From the NCBI GenBank assembly GCA_026399015.1, contig JAPLRS010000045.1, positions 1 to 43,414 on the forward strand: a stretch of 43,414 nucleotides of DNA, given 5' to 3'. The notes beneath the pieces were generated by a model, which saw only the letters and a program-made list of their open reading frames with translations, ran no database searches and was not told the origin of the DNA. Origin of the DNA: Methylococcales bacterium. GTDB lineage: Bacteria; Pseudomonadota; Gammaproteobacteria; Methylococcales; Methylomonadaceae. Position numbers and translations under genes: made by a program. Positions 31,571-40,803 of this stretch are shown here, in pieces; positions within the stretch are counted from its first letter, which is position 1, and each line of letters begins with the position of its first letter.

Positions 31571-32398
31571 TTAGTAGCGTTTTCCTGATGACAGCAAGTC
31601 ATCAATATAGTCTTTTGCTGGATAATGGAAATGTACAGGACCATCTGCCGCACCTGTCATAAATTGTTGTACCCACTCAGAATCGGATTCTTGTATCTCT
31701 TTAGGTGTACCTTGACCCACAATTTTGCCACCTGATAATACATAAATATAATCAGCTATAGCCATCGTGTCATGCACATCATGAGACACAATAATACTGG
31801 TTAAGCCTAAAATATTATTCAACGATTTAATCAAATGCACTAAAACGCCCATAGAAATAGGGTCTTGGCCAGTAAAAGGCTCGTCATACATAATCATCAT
31901 AGGATCAAGAGCAATAGCTCTAGCTAAAGCAACTCGCCTAGCCATACCACCCGACAATTCATTAGGCATTAATTGGTTAGCACCTCTTAACCCCACCGCC
32001 TCTAACTTCATTAATACCAAAGTACGAATCATTGATTCAGGTAAATGGGTATGCTCTCGTAACGGAAATGCAACGTTATCAAAGACCGACATATCAGTTA
32101 ACAAAGCACCGCTCTGAAACAGCATACCTAAGCGTTTACGCAAGGTATACAAATCTGCTCTACGTAATTTATGTACGTTTTGGCCATCAACAAAGACTGT
32201 GCCTTTATCAGGAAACAATTGCCCGCCGATCAGTTTTAGCATCGTGGTTTTGCCTGTACCACTCGGGCCCATAATAGCTGTTACTTTTCCACGCTGAAAA
32301 TCTAAAGAAATATCATCAAATATTTTCTTATTGCCACGCGAAAACGTTAAATTTCGAACAGAAACTAAGCTATCTTGATCAGAAACGCGATTATTCAT
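31571..32398 (-). CDS. mlaF: ABC ATPase MlaF
   Basis: Drives the MlaFEDB transporter that maintains outer-membrane lipid asymmetry. It has 275 residues with Walker A GPSGTGKTT (about 44-52), Q-loop MLFQSGALLTDMSVFDN, signature ELSGGMARRVALARA (the family's SGGM variant), Walker B MIMYDEP and the H-loop VSHDV. It is the first gene of the mlaFEDB-murA-hisGDC series. Confidence 0.95.
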   Translation of the reverse strand: MNNRVSDQDSLVSVRNLTFSRGNKKIFDDISLDFQRGKVTAIMGPSGTGKTTMLKLIGGQLFPDKGTVFVDGQNVHKLRRADLYTLRKRLGMLFQSGALLTDMSVFDNVAFPLREHTHLPESMIRTLVLMKLEAVGLRGANQLMPNELSGGMARRVALARAIALDPMMIMYDEPFTGQDPISMGVLVHLIKSLNNILGLTSIIVSHDVHDTMAIADYIYVLSGGKIVGQGTPKEIQESDSEWVQQFMTGAADGPVHFHYPAKDYIDDLLSSGKRY

Positions 32399-32497
32399 GC
32401 GAAGTTTTAGAGATATATGTCAATTCAAACGGAGTATTTTCTATGACTATTCGTAATGAAGTCAATCTATTGTCACGAATAGCGTGTTGCACAACCA

Positions 32498-32983
32498 TTA
32501 CCCTGCCCCACAACAACGTTTAAATTTTTTACCGCTACCACAAGAGCAAGGTGCGTTTTTGCCTAGATTTGTTTGTAAATCCACTTTACCCATAGACTTA
32601 ATAACACCATCTAAATAAAACCAACGCCCGTTCACTTTAGTAAAGCGACTGATTTCATTCATCACACATTCTTCGCCATCTTGCATAAAAAAGGCTTTAA
32701 AAGCGACCACACCTTTATTATCTTGAGCAGAACCCTTCTTGGTATCTGTTATTTCTAGGCGCAACCACTCAATCGTTTCTTTAGTAAAGTCGATAACTTT
32801 TGGGCGCCCACTTAACTCCCAGGTATCTTGCAAATAACTACCAATACGCAACACATAAGCAGAATAACGCGAACGCATTAATGCTTCTGCCGTTGCCGGT
32901 AATTTAGTTCCAGAATGATACGGTTCACAGCATTGGCTATAAGCCAAGCTGGAACCACATAAGCAATTTGAGATGGTATTCAA
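32498..32983 (-). CDS. ychJ: YchJ-family SEC-C zinc protein
   Basis: A small protein (161 residues) with two SEC-C-type zinc motifs: N-terminal CLCGSSLAYSQCC and C-terminal CSCGSGKKFKRCC. Between them is an NTF2-like domain (ALMRSRYSAYVLRIGSYLQDTW; GVVAFKAFFMQDGEECVMNEIS). This is the UPF0225/YchJ layout; the biochemical role is not known. The start is TTG at 32981-32983; no ATG lies in frame before a stop, and the resulting N-terminus matches the family. Confidence 0.88.
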   Translation of the reverse strand: MNTISNCLCGSSLAYSQCCEPYHSGTKLPATAEALMRSRYSAYVLRIGSYLQDTWELSGRPKVIDFTKETIEWLRLEITDTKKGSAQDNKGVVAFKAFFMQDGEECVMNEISRFTKVNGRWFYLDGVIKSMGKVDLQTNLGKNAPCSCGSGKKFKRCCGAG

Positions 32984-33010
32984 ATAATTAACGCTAAGTT
33001 GATATATTAA

Positions 33011-36000
33011 TTAAGACTCTTGTTTTTCTAGCAAGTAATCCAACCATAAGTTAGATAATTTCTCTTGCACGGTATTTTGACGTAAACGCGCATTTAAATG
33101 TGGGAAGTCCACTTTATCTAAGTCTTGATCTTGGTTGTAGCAAGAATAGACAAAGTATTCTTTACCCGAATCGGCATCCACATGCTTACATAAGCATTGT
33201 GCACAAATGCCCTTCATCATACATTGCATCGGTGAGTTGATAGAACCAATCGCATGATGCGCTTTAGTTAGATAAGGTTTTAAGACATCAAAACGCGCTG
33301 ATTTTACTGCCGCCATCATCCGGTCTGAACCAATGACCACTAAATGATCAACATCTGCTAAGGAAATAGGTTGATCACCTAAATCACCCGTCGCATAAGC
33401 CACCATACATTCTAAGATGTTACCAACAAAGCTTTTATCTTGTGGACGTGTTGGTACAATCGCCTCAACGCCTTCGCCTTTATCAACTGACCAAACGATT
33501 AAATCGGCAGCCGCTTCTACATCCTCAACTTTAAAACGATCTTGCGTATATTTATAACCCGCAAAATAAATCACGCGATTATTAGCCGCACGTAAAGCTT
33601 TACCAATTGAGAACAATACTGCGTTACCTAATCCACCACCTAGCAACAATACGGTTTGATTACTTGGAATATCCGTTGGCGTACCCGTTACCCCCATCAC
33701 AACAACCGGATCACCTACCTTCCAAGTTGCACATAAGCGTGAAGAAGAACCCATTTCTAAAGCAATTAAAGAAATAGTCCCTTGCTCTTTATCCACTTCA
33801 GCACCTGTTAATGCTAAACCTTCGGCCGCTAATACAGTACCTTCCACAGTCGGCGCAAAGGCTTCATAGTTTTGTACGCGATAGAACTGACCAGGATAGA
33901 ACTTCTCTGCTGCGAAAGGCGCTTTAACCACAACTTCAATAATAGTGGGTGTTAAACGGTTAATTGCCACAATCGTCGCTTTAAAGGCTTCGTCTAATTT
34001 TGAGAACAATTGCGTTAGATTTGCATCTCGCTCAGCTTGTTTTGAGGCATCCAAACTTGCCAATTCGTGAGCAAATAATTTAGCTACATAAGGATAACCA
34101 TTCTTTGCACTGGCCATCGCTTTAACCACGTTACCCGCATACACAGGATGGTTATCACCGTAAAAACTGATAAATTTACCGTCTTTTTGATAAGAGGTTA
34201 ATGGTGCAGGCTTACCTAACTTAGGCATTTTTTCATCGTGCATAGGTACTAACTCAACGCTATCGTTAGTCCACTCTGGTTCATAACGTTGTAAGAACCA
34301 TTTATCCATCACAAAAGTCTCAGGATATTCGCTTTGATAAATAGTATTAGGCGAAGTACCCGCGGCTACATATAAACTACGTAAAGGCACATTAACCACT
34401 TCACCAGAATTAACCCAACGCTCACCATCTAACACTAATTTTTCAAAATCGACCGATGCTAAATGTCCATATTCATCAGGCTCAGCACCTAAAGGACTCA
34501 TACCTTCTGCTAAGGCAATGCCCTCTTCTAGAGCTTCACTGATTTCTTCATGATTTTGACGATACGCCGGCGCATCCTTCATCCCTTTACGGTAAAACAG
34601 AGTCACGCCACCCCATGCTTCAACTAAGGGTTGGAAGTTTGGCGCTTCGCCCTCTGCTTCTGCACGCACGCGTTCTGCATGAATAACTTTACCGTGTGCT
34701 AAAAACTCATCCAGAATAATTGCTTCTTCTTTGTCATAACGCGCACGCACGGCTTGCTCGCCATAAACATTGACTAACGTTTGATAACGATGCAGTATTT
34801 TTTCAACTTGCACAGGATAGTACGCCATCAATTCTGTTGCCGTATCAATCGCAGTTAAACCACCACCGATAACACCCGCCGGTAAACGTACTTGTAAATT
34901 AGCCATTGAAGAGGCTTTAGCCGCACCCGTTAATTGTAAAGCCATCAAGAAATCTGATGCTTTACGGATACCGCGCATTAAATTATTTTTAAGATCAATA
35001 ATAGTCGGCTGACCCGCACCTGAAGCAATACAGATATGATCAAAACCCAACTCCCAAGCATCATCAATAGTTAAAGTACCACCGAAACGCACACCGCCGT
35101 ACGATCTAAAGGCTGCGCGTCTTTGTAAGGTAAGATAAATCACTTTTAAGAAGTTTTTATCCCAACGCACAGTAATACCGTATTCAGCCACACCACCAAA
35201 GCCGGCTAAAATACGCTTATCTAAATCTTCATATAAATCTTTAAAATCCAAAATAGGCGTTGGTAACGTATTAGCATCACCCGTTAACTCAACCGGCAAA
35301 GGTTCTAATTTAAGACCATCAATCCCAGCAACCGCAAAGCCTTCATTTAATAAATAATGGCTCATGGTGTAACCCGCAGGCCCTAAACCTACTACCAAGG
35401 CGTTTTTTCCGTTATAAGGCAACATCACTGGGCGTTTTACGTTTAATGGGTTCCAACGGGTTAATAAACTATAAATCTCAAAACCATACGGCATGAATAA
35501 CACATCGGTTAACACGCTGGTTTCAATTTGTGGAATATTAACGGGATCGGTTTTTTGGTAGATACAGCCTTTCATACATTCGTTACAGATACGATGACCT
35601 GTACCTGGGCACATTGGGTTATCAACCACGATAATCGCTAAGGCGCCAATATTGTCACCTTTGCGTTTAACCAAATGCATTTCGGAAATCTTTTCATCCA
35701 AAGGACAACCAATAGTCGTTACACCCAATGGATCGGTTTTAAACTCATTGGTTTTTTTATTGCGCATACCTTTAGAACATGAATCTGTGTCACGCTCATG
35801 GCAATAAATACAATGATTAACTTCTGATAAAACTTGTCTTTGATTATAACGAGGATCAGTTAACTTAAAACCATCACGACGGCGACGGTGCTCTAACTCA
35901 CCCATCCAAGCCGTAAATTGACCACGATCAACCACTTCATGCTCAACTAAATTGTCGAAATCTCTTTTTTCTGGGAATTTAAAACTTAACCAATCTGCAA

Positions 36001-36709
36001 CAATGTCATTGTCTTGTTGAGCAACAAAACTCCAGCGTTGCACAACATCCATTAATCCACTCACAAAATCAGCTGATTCAGAAGCCGCGATAATGTCAGC
36101 AAATTCTGTAGCCGCCAACTCATCAGCCGCTAATTTAGCGCGTAACGCTGACACTTGTTCTTCGGCATTTTCATAAGCACTGTCTTTGCCTTTAGCAACT
36201 AATTTATAGTGGCTAGATAACAAACCAATCACCGCACCCACACGAGCAACTCGATGTTCTGGGTCTGGATCTTCATTCGCTTCTGAGAAACCCGCAGCGA
36301 TTAATAAATCAAAACGATTTAATACATCAGGAATTTTCCATTCACTGGTATCTTGGCCTTTAAAGACCACACCAAGTTTTTCAACTACTTCATTTTTAAA
36401 AGTGAAGATAGTATCAATTTCATCCTTAATCTTATCGGTTTGAGCTTGATGTTCTGTTGAAACATTAAACAACTTAGCCACAAACTGGCCCACATAAGGC
36501 CCCATAGTAACTAATAACTCAGAAATGGCTTCTGGCTTTAAACCCTCGCCCTGACTTTGACGATAAGCAGAAAATTTATCATACAATTCAACATCATGCT
36601 TTTTGATAGACTCATCAAACACGTCCATTAAATCTTTTAGACGGTTAGCATCATATAAATCGGCGTAAGTAAAAGTTGGGATTCCAAGAATAAGATTTTT
36701 CTGTTCCAT
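33011..36709 (-). CDS. Large iron-sulfur flavoprotein, GltD/NfnB-like plus PyrK/NfnA-like fusion
   Basis: A 1232-residue cytoplasmic protein. Residues 1-290 are a mostly helical domain I cannot name. Two Cys clusters follow (C300, C303, C311, C335; and C367, C375, C378, C382), matching the two 4Fe-4S sites of GltD/NfnB-type proteins. Then come an FAD motif GLGPAGYT (441-448), a second dinucleotide motif GVIGGGLTAID (612-622), and a C-terminal flavodoxin-reductase part with the flavin loop FYPGQFYRV (937-945), LLLGGGLGN and a PyrK-like 2Fe-2S site (C1163, C1169, C1172, C1190). This order resembles NfnB then NfnA fused, so electron bifurcation or NAD(P)H-ferredoxin transfer is inferred, not shown. 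Confidence 0.82.
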   Translation of the reverse strand: MEQKNLILGIPTFTYADLYDANRLKDLMDVFDESIKKHDVELYDKFSAYRQSQGEGLKPEAISELLVTMGPYVGQFVAKLFNVSTEHQAQTDKIKDEIDTIFTFKNEVVEKLGVVFKGQDTSEWKIPDVLNRFDLLIAAGFSEANEDPDPEHRVARVGAVIGLLSSHYKLVAKGKDSAYENAEEQVSALRAKLAADELAATEFADIIAASESADFVSGLMDVVQRWSFVAQQDNDIVADWLSFKFPEKRDFDNLVEHEVVDRGQFTAWMGELEHRRRRDGFKLTDPRYNQRQVLSEVNHCIYCHERDTDSCSKGMRNKKTNEFKTDPLGVTTIGCPLDEKISEMHLVKRKGDNIGALAIIVVDNPMCPGTGHRICNECMKGCIYQKTDPVNIPQIETSVLTDVLFMPYGFEIYSLLTRWNPLNVKRPVMLPYNGKNALVVGLGPAGYTMSHYLLNEGFAVAGIDGLKLEPLPVELTGDANTLPTPILDFKDLYEDLDKRILAGFGGVAEYGITVRWDKNFLKVIYLTLQRRAAFRSYGGVRFGGTLTIDDAWELGFDHICIASGAGQPTIIDLKNNLMRGIRKASDFLMALQLTGAAKASSMANLQVRLPAGVIGGGLTAIDTATELMAYYPVQVEKILHRYQTLVNVYGEQAVRARYDKEEAIILDEFLAHGKVIHAERVRAEAEGEAPNFQPLVEAWGGVTLFYRKGMKDAPAYRQNHEEISEALEEGIALAEGMSPLGAEPDEYGHLASVDFEKLVLDGERWVNSGEVVNVPLRSLYVAAGTSPNTIYQSEYPETFVMDKWFLQRYEPEWTNDSVELVPMHDEKMPKLGKPAPLTSYQKDGKFISFYGDNHPVYAGNVVKAMASAKNGYPYVAKLFAHELASLDASKQAERDANLTQLFSKLDEAFKATIVAINRLTPTIIEVVVKAPFAAEKFYPGQFYRVQNYEAFAPTVEGTVLAAEGLALTGAEVDKEQGTISLIALEMGSSSRLCATWKVGDPVVVMGVTGTPTDIPSNQTVLLLGGGLGNAVLFSIGKALRAANNRVIYFAGYKYTQDRFKVEDVEAAADLIVWSVDKGEGVEAIVPTRPQDKSFVGNILECMVAYATGDLGDQPISLADVDHLVVIGSDRMMAAVKSARFDVLKPYLTKAHHAIGSINSPMQCMMKGICAQCLCKHVDADSGKEYFVYSCYNQDQDLDKVDFPHLNARLRQNTVQEKLSNLWLDYLLEKQES

Positions 36710-36905
36710 AATGCTTTGGTTTGATTAGCTAAAGTTATTAAATAACAGTAAATTGCTTAATAACAGTTCACTAAGGTTACTGAAAGGTATTTAACCGTGT
36801 ATTTTAAGTAAATAATTCTATTTTATCCATCACTAATATACATTAGTGGCATGAAATAGCTTTATTTGTTAAATAGATGCGAGGGATAGGGGAAAAGCTG
36901 ATAAA

Positions 36906-37967
36906 TCAGTCTTGGGATTGCTCACTGGATAGCAACGCTTTTAAGCGTTCAATTTCTAGCACTGCAGCTTGCGCTTCTTGCAAAGCCAGTGACTCACGGG
37001 ATTTTGATTCCTCAAGCTCGTGTTTATATTCATCAGATTCTAACTTTAAATTTTCTGACTCTAATTTTAATTGCTCAGACTCATGCTTCAATTGTTCTGA
37101 CTCATGCTTCAATTGTTCTGACTCATGCTTGAATTGCTCTGACTCTTGCTTTAAATATTCAGATTCCAGCTTTAATTGCTGGGTTTCTAGTTTTAAATGC
37201 TCAGTGTGCATTTTTAAGAGTTCAGATTGTAATTTTAATTCTTCTGTTGATTTTACTGCGGAATCGAGTTCTTTTTGGATAGTGCGTTGTTGACGCAAGT
37301 AATCTTGCCGAGCTTGATAGCGATAATACGCCAGGTCTTTTTCTGAAAAACGATTTAAAGTACTCATAGCTTGTTGCATCTCTTTGGTAATCATCCAATT
37401 AGGCAAGATATTATCATTTAGGGTATCGCCCTCTTTAAAAAACTTTAACCAGCGCTGGTCTTCAGTTTCAATACTATCCGCCTCAAACTTTTTAAGCTCT
37501 AACACCCAAATACCACCTTGCTCGGTAAAGGGGTTACCTTGATCATCGCGCATTTTATAATGATGAACATAATGCGTATCTTCCGTGATTAAGTTTTCTG
37601 CCAACAACCAGATCGCATAAGTGGGTCTTAAAGTATCGTAATCTTTACCGCTTTTTAATTGCTGGCTATAAATATCTGCCCAATTATAAAGCATCCTTTG
37701 TGGCAAATGCCCGTAAGTGGTTAACTGAATTTCTATTTGATAAATACGATCATGAGCATCTTTAGCCTTTACGTCCACAATGCTGAGTTTATCATCTAAA
37801 AACTCTTTGTCATTGTAAGGATTGAGAATATCAACCGAGACTAAAGGCTCTTGTAATTCTTGCGCTAAAAAAGCGTTGATGAAGTGTAACAATAAATTCT
37901 GATTTTCTTCAGCGCCTAACAAAGCTTTAAAGACACAGTCTATTTTTGGATCAATGGCATGCAACAT
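36906..37967 (-). CDS. Rpn-family PD-(D/E)XK nuclease with heptad coiled-coil tail
   Basis: A 353-residue protein of the Rpn/PDDEXK_2 family (recombination-promoting nuclease, transposase-like). The N-domain opens MLHAIDPKIDCVFKALLGAE, with the nuclease core at Asp65 (SIVDVKA) and Glu79-Ile-Gln81 (YQIEIQL), an ExQ variant of the motif. From about residue 230 it is a long coiled coil of near-perfect heptads (LKHESEQ repeated), encoded by a 21-bp DNA repeat. The start at 37967 is preferred over a TTG ten codons earlier because it gives the family N-terminus. Such genes are scattered, often mobile and non-essential; their true role is DNA recombination or genome instability. Confidence 0.83.
   Translation of the reverse strand: MLHAIDPKIDCVFKALLGAEENQNLLLHFINAFLAQELQEPLVSVDILNPYNDKEFLDDKLSIVDVKAKDAHDRIYQIEIQLTTYGHLPQRMLYNWADIYSQQLKSGKDYDTLRPTYAIWLLAENLITEDTHYVHHYKMRDDQGNPFTEQGGIWVLELKKFEADSIETEDQRWLKFFKEGDTLNDNILPNWMITKEMQQAMSTLNRFSEKDLAYYRYQARQDYLRQQRTIQKELDSAVKSTEELKLQSELLKMHTEHLKLETQQLKLESEYLKQESEQFKHESEQLKHESEQLKHESEQLKLESENLKLESDEYKHELEESKSRESLALQEAQAAVLEIERLKALLSSEQSQD
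37034..37243. repeat. About ten tandem 21-bp units in the Rpn-family gene
   Basis: Units begin near 37034 and recur every 21 bases (37055, 37076, 37097 and so on). The three from 37076 to 37138 are nearly identical; outer units are progressively diverged. Each encodes one heptad, so unit gain or loss keeps the reading frame. Confidence 0.85.
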
Positions 37968-38161
37968 GGGGATTAATCCAAATGATAGGAACAGCAAGAC
38001 TGGATTGTAAGGCGTAGGGCTTAACTAAGCAATGTAAAATAAATCCCAATAGCGTCACAAGTCGTCGTTACTAAAGATTAAACTCATGACTATCTTCACT
38101 AACCAGATAGGAACAACTATGGTAAAGTTTGTTTAAGAACTTACCATTTAAATAATCCCAC

Positions 38162-38260
38162 ATGCATAAGCTATTAACTGCGGCAACCCTCATCACCTTA
38201 AGCTGTATTTCTGTAACTACCCAAGCAGGTGTAAAAGGATCTTCTCGGGAACGCCAGTGA
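38162..38260 (+). pseudogene. Signal-peptide fragment of a lost gene
   Basis: Starting at ATG 38162 a 32-residue frame reads a typical export signal (MHKLLTAATLITLSCISVTTQA) followed by nine more residues and TGA. It has no clear ribosome-binding site. It is probably the remnant 5' end of an exported protein whose remainder was removed; a real small peptide is possible. It overlaps the end of the opposite-strand frame at 38217-38435. Confidence 0.4.
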
Positions 38261-38435
38261 CGATTAACTGATACAGATTGACGTTCATTCTTTTCAATTC
38301 TACGACCTGATCGTTCAGAAATCCCTGCTTTTGCAGCAGCTGTTTCTTGGCTTTTGCCTGACTTACGTGCGCTAATATATTAAAGTCTCTTGATGTTGAG
38401 TAATACGTTTTCCAGACAAAGCCGGCACTCCACAC
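38217..38435 (-). CDS. Small protein or remnant with SPOR-like C-terminal segment
   Basis: A 72-residue frame with a GTG start preceded by AAGGAG nine bases upstream. The part SQAKAKKQLLQKQGF followed by MNVNLYQLIVTG loosely resembles the second half of a SPOR domain (a peptidoglycan-binding domain in cell-division proteins), but the rest does not match well. It overlaps the plus-strand signal-peptide fragment. It could be a decayed gene end; it lies in the disrupted stretch next to a probable IS terminus. Confidence 0.35.
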   Translation of the reverse strand: MWSAGFVWKTYYSTSRDFNILAHVSQAKAKKQLLQKQGFLNDQVVELKRMNVNLYQLIVTGVPEKILLHLLG

Positions 38436-38467
38436 AGTGAAATACTCCTTGTCTTACATATCGCTCA

Positions 38468-38516
38468 ACCGGTCAAGATAATTGACGTCGACCGGACAAG
38501 TTAATTGTCGCCGAAC
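38468..38516. mobile_element. Probable IS terminus: two 15-bp dyads in a 23-bp direct repeat
   Basis: GTCAA-gataa-TTGAC (38472-38486) and GACAA-gttaa-TTGTC (38495-38509) are dyads with five-base centres, spaced 23 bases centre to centre. The surrounding 23-base units match at 19 of 23 positions (CCGGWCAAG and AATTGWCG frame them). Read on the minus strand, the end is TGTTCGGCGAC. Repeated transposase sites near a TG-terminated end are typical of IS21-family elements. No transposase gene is present, so it is at most an orphan end; a pair of transcription-factor operators is the alternative. Confidence 0.45.
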
Positions 38517-38570
38517 AGCGTTTATTGATTTTTAAGATTAAATATTCTTAATATCACAATAAATTCATGT

Positions 38571-38807
38571 AACTATGATGCAATCAGAGAAAAAATCACC
38601 GAACGATATATACAAAATGGCACTGAAAGTATTTTCAGCGGAGGGGATTACCCAGCTACCGAAGCAGTCTTTGACTCGCTAGTAGGGATGCTCGGGCGCA
38701 GAATGCAGTAGGAAGGCCCTCCTTCTACACTGGAGGAATTGCAGGGAATCAAGGTACTGGCAACAGAACATCTTTGGCATCCTGCGGTTAGTTTAGTGTC
38801 TTCATGA
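38571..38807 (+). pseudogene. Unrecognised gene remnant with internal TAG
   Basis: One plus-strand frame reads protein-like sequence, including REKITERYIQNGTESIFSGG and ATEAVFDSLVGMLGRRMQ, then a TAG (38709-38711), then EGPPSTLEELQGIKVLATEH in the same frame to TGA at 38805. No in-frame ATG precedes it before a stop, so it lacks its 5' end as well. The family is not recognised. It runs into the end of the DUF4268 gene with one base to spare, and is probably a fragment left by insertion or deletion beside the IS-like end. Confidence 0.5.
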
Positions 38808-38808
38808 C

Positions 38809-39741
38809 TCAGCGGTTATTGTTTATAATCCTGCCGAAGACTTTATGGAAATTAATAGCGCTTTCTAATAACCATGCGTGATATTCGTTCCAGTTACCCT
38901 GATTGGTAAAATCACCTCCTTTTATAAGCTTTATTCGACTAGCTTTCTTTTGAGGCAATTCATCCCAAATCAAGCTCAAGCCCAATTCAGCTTCAATTTC
39001 AGATTTATGTTTATAAAAAAGATCGAACAATGGCTTTGAATCAAGGATATAGATTTCACAACCCAGTTGCTGGTTTTGACTATTAACAGTTAAGCCTATA
39101 TGTGCATTGGATGAGCCAAAACTTATGCTATACCAATGCTGTGCCTTTGCCATACGTAAATTTATTTTAGCGTTCTTATTTAAAGCGAACTCTTTAAATG
39201 CATCCCAAAATTGAAGCTGTAACAGCTTCGTATTAGAAACATTGTTTTGGTTCGATGCTTTCTTCACAGCTTTTGCCCAATCATTAGGCTTTGCAATGAC
39301 ATAAAACTTTGGCGCACAAGGAGATTCACCTATCCTCCAGACTTCCATTTGAATAGCGAAAAAATTAATATTGGAATCGGTATGCTCATTAAGCCAATCA
39401 ACAGCTTGTTTATGCTCATCTCTAACACTTTTTACGATCCATATAATAATTTCAGCATCAAGGCCAGACGCATAAGTAATAATCTTACCTAGATGGTCAT
39501 GGTCTGTTGATTCAAGTTGATTTTCGATAACAATTTTTCTTCCAGTGCTTTCCTCTTCAGCATAAATATCCACATTAAAGCTACCCACACTTTTCTCGGT
39601 CTCTAGGAAAGAAATATCAATACCGATTTCGTCGCTTAATGATCCAAGATTCTCGGGTTCCGCAAGCCATTTAGTAAAGTTGATAGCCTCATGCTTCCAT
39701 ACTTCTCTTAAATCTACTTTCTCTAATTTTGATAATTTCAC
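38809..39741 (-). CDS. DUF4268 PD-(D/E)XK nuclease-like protein
   Basis: A 310-residue protein. The N-terminal half resembles restriction-like nucleases: Asp58 (SFNVDIYAEEE) and Glu73-Asn-Gln75 (VIENQLE), giving a D...ExQ core where Lys is replaced by Gln, followed by DHDHLGKIITYASGLDAEI. The C-terminal half (about 175-305) matches the DUF4268 pattern (FWDAFKEFALN, HIGLTVNSQNQ, GLSLIWDELPQKKASRI). Such proteins occur in accessory islands and near defence genes; function is unproven. The start is GTG with AGGA upstream. Confidence 0.75.
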   Translation of the reverse strand: MKLSKLEKVDLREVWKHEAINFTKWLAEPENLGSLSDEIGIDISFLETEKSVGSFNVDIYAEEESTGRKIVIENQLESTDHDHLGKIITYASGLDAEIIIWIVKSVRDEHKQAVDWLNEHTDSNINFFAIQMEVWRIGESPCAPKFYVIAKPNDWAKAVKKASNQNNVSNTKLLQLQFWDAFKEFALNKNAKINLRMAKAQHWYSISFGSSNAHIGLTVNSQNQQLGCEIYILDSKPLFDLFYKHKSEIEAELGLSLIWDELPQKKASRIKLIKGGDFTNQGNWNEYHAWLLESAINFHKVFGRIINNNR

Positions 39742-39837
39742 TAATAAGTCCTAATTCTGTAATATTTTATTTACGATAATACATTGGGTAACCTCTAATA
39801 AAAAATCATGTGATTATTTAAAATTGGTGATTGAAAT

Positions 39838-40611
39838 CTATTCAAATTTTGGAGTCTCAAGCCCCTTATAAGACACTAACAATTGATACCCCCTATATAA
39901 AGGCGTTATGGACCCAATAATAGGGTCAAATGCATCGTTCGCATTAGCCGGATAAACAGGTGCAAAGTGACCTATATGACTCAAGCTAGAAGCGCTTTGG
40001 GCAATTTCGTCCCAATTATCAGGTTTTGATAATGGTGCTTTTTTAGAATTTCGAGAGAACCTAACAACCACCCATTCTGGACCGCCACTATCACCAATAA
40101 ACCATATTGAAGGATTAACAAGAGGACTGCCTTGCCAAGACATTAATTGATATCCATTCCTTATTAAATCATCCCTCACTATCTGTACCGAAAAATCTTG
40201 TACTTCCCAATCTGTCATGATGATTTTTTCATCAGTGATTAAAGCAATTGGATCGATAGCATTACCAGTTCGTGCGTCTATTAAACCCCAACCACCTTTC
40301 AATGGTTGCCAGCCACCAAAAAACTTCTTCTCCATAGGCAATAAACAGGCATGACCTTCGCATGCATCAGCAATAGCACACAATCCATTAATGTTAGCTG
40401 GTGGATTAACTTTACCCGCCACATCCTCAAGACGGATGAAAAATAATTGATTACCCAACCTAAAAGACAAATGCTCTAGGAATGGAGGCGTAAGACTTGC
40501 CTTTAACCAAAACTTGATACCATCTTGAACTTGTTTGTCTAAATAAAGCCCTGCCGCCTGATACATTTCAGCAAATTCTGGGGTTATTTCTTGGTTATTG
40601 ATGTGAAACAT
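39838..40611 (-). CDS. Conserved hypothetical protein of unknown function
   Basis: A 257-residue soluble protein with no signal peptide or membrane span. It has a helical beginning (EFAEMYQAAGLYLDKQVQDG), then a beta-rich body (HLSFRLGNQLFFIRLEDV; GGWGLIDARTGNAI) and WFIGDSGGPEWVVVRF, with a Cys pair near CAIADACEGHACLL. I do not recognise the family or any catalytic motif. It lies upstream of the DUF4268 gene with a 96-base gap on the same strand, so they may be cotranscribed. Confidence 0.6.
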   Translation of the reverse strand: MFHINNQEITPEFAEMYQAAGLYLDKQVQDGIKFWLKASLTPPFLEHLSFRLGNQLFFIRLEDVAGKVNPPANINGLCAIADACEGHACLLPMEKKFFGGWQPLKGGWGLIDARTGNAIDPIALITDEKIIMTDWEVQDFSVQIVRDDLIRNGYQLMSWQGSPLVNPSIWFIGDSGGPEWVVVRFSRNSKKAPLSKPDNWDEIAQSASSLSHIGHFAPVYPANANDAFDPIIGSITPLYRGYQLLVSYKGLETPKFE

Positions 40612-40803
40612 AAGTAACTTTGATTTATTAAAAATAATACGAAATTAAAATATATTTGGTATTTTTTATCACTCAATTTGTTCTCATATTGAGACCCACA
40701 TTTAACGCGATAAATATTAGGGTATTAAACTATTCAAGAGTTCTGATGAATTAGTTGCTCGTTTAATCGTACTACTCATTAGATAAATATTTGACGATTT
40801 ATA

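Noticed and set aside
36831..36848. Seven-bp hairpin CACTAAT/ATTAGTG as a terminator
   Set aside because: No T-run follows on either strand and the stem is AT-rich and weak.
36877..37293. Plus-strand 138-codon frame rich in Cys and Ser
   Set aside because: It is the reverse of the heptad repeats of the Rpn-family gene; the opposite strand matches a known family and explains the pattern.
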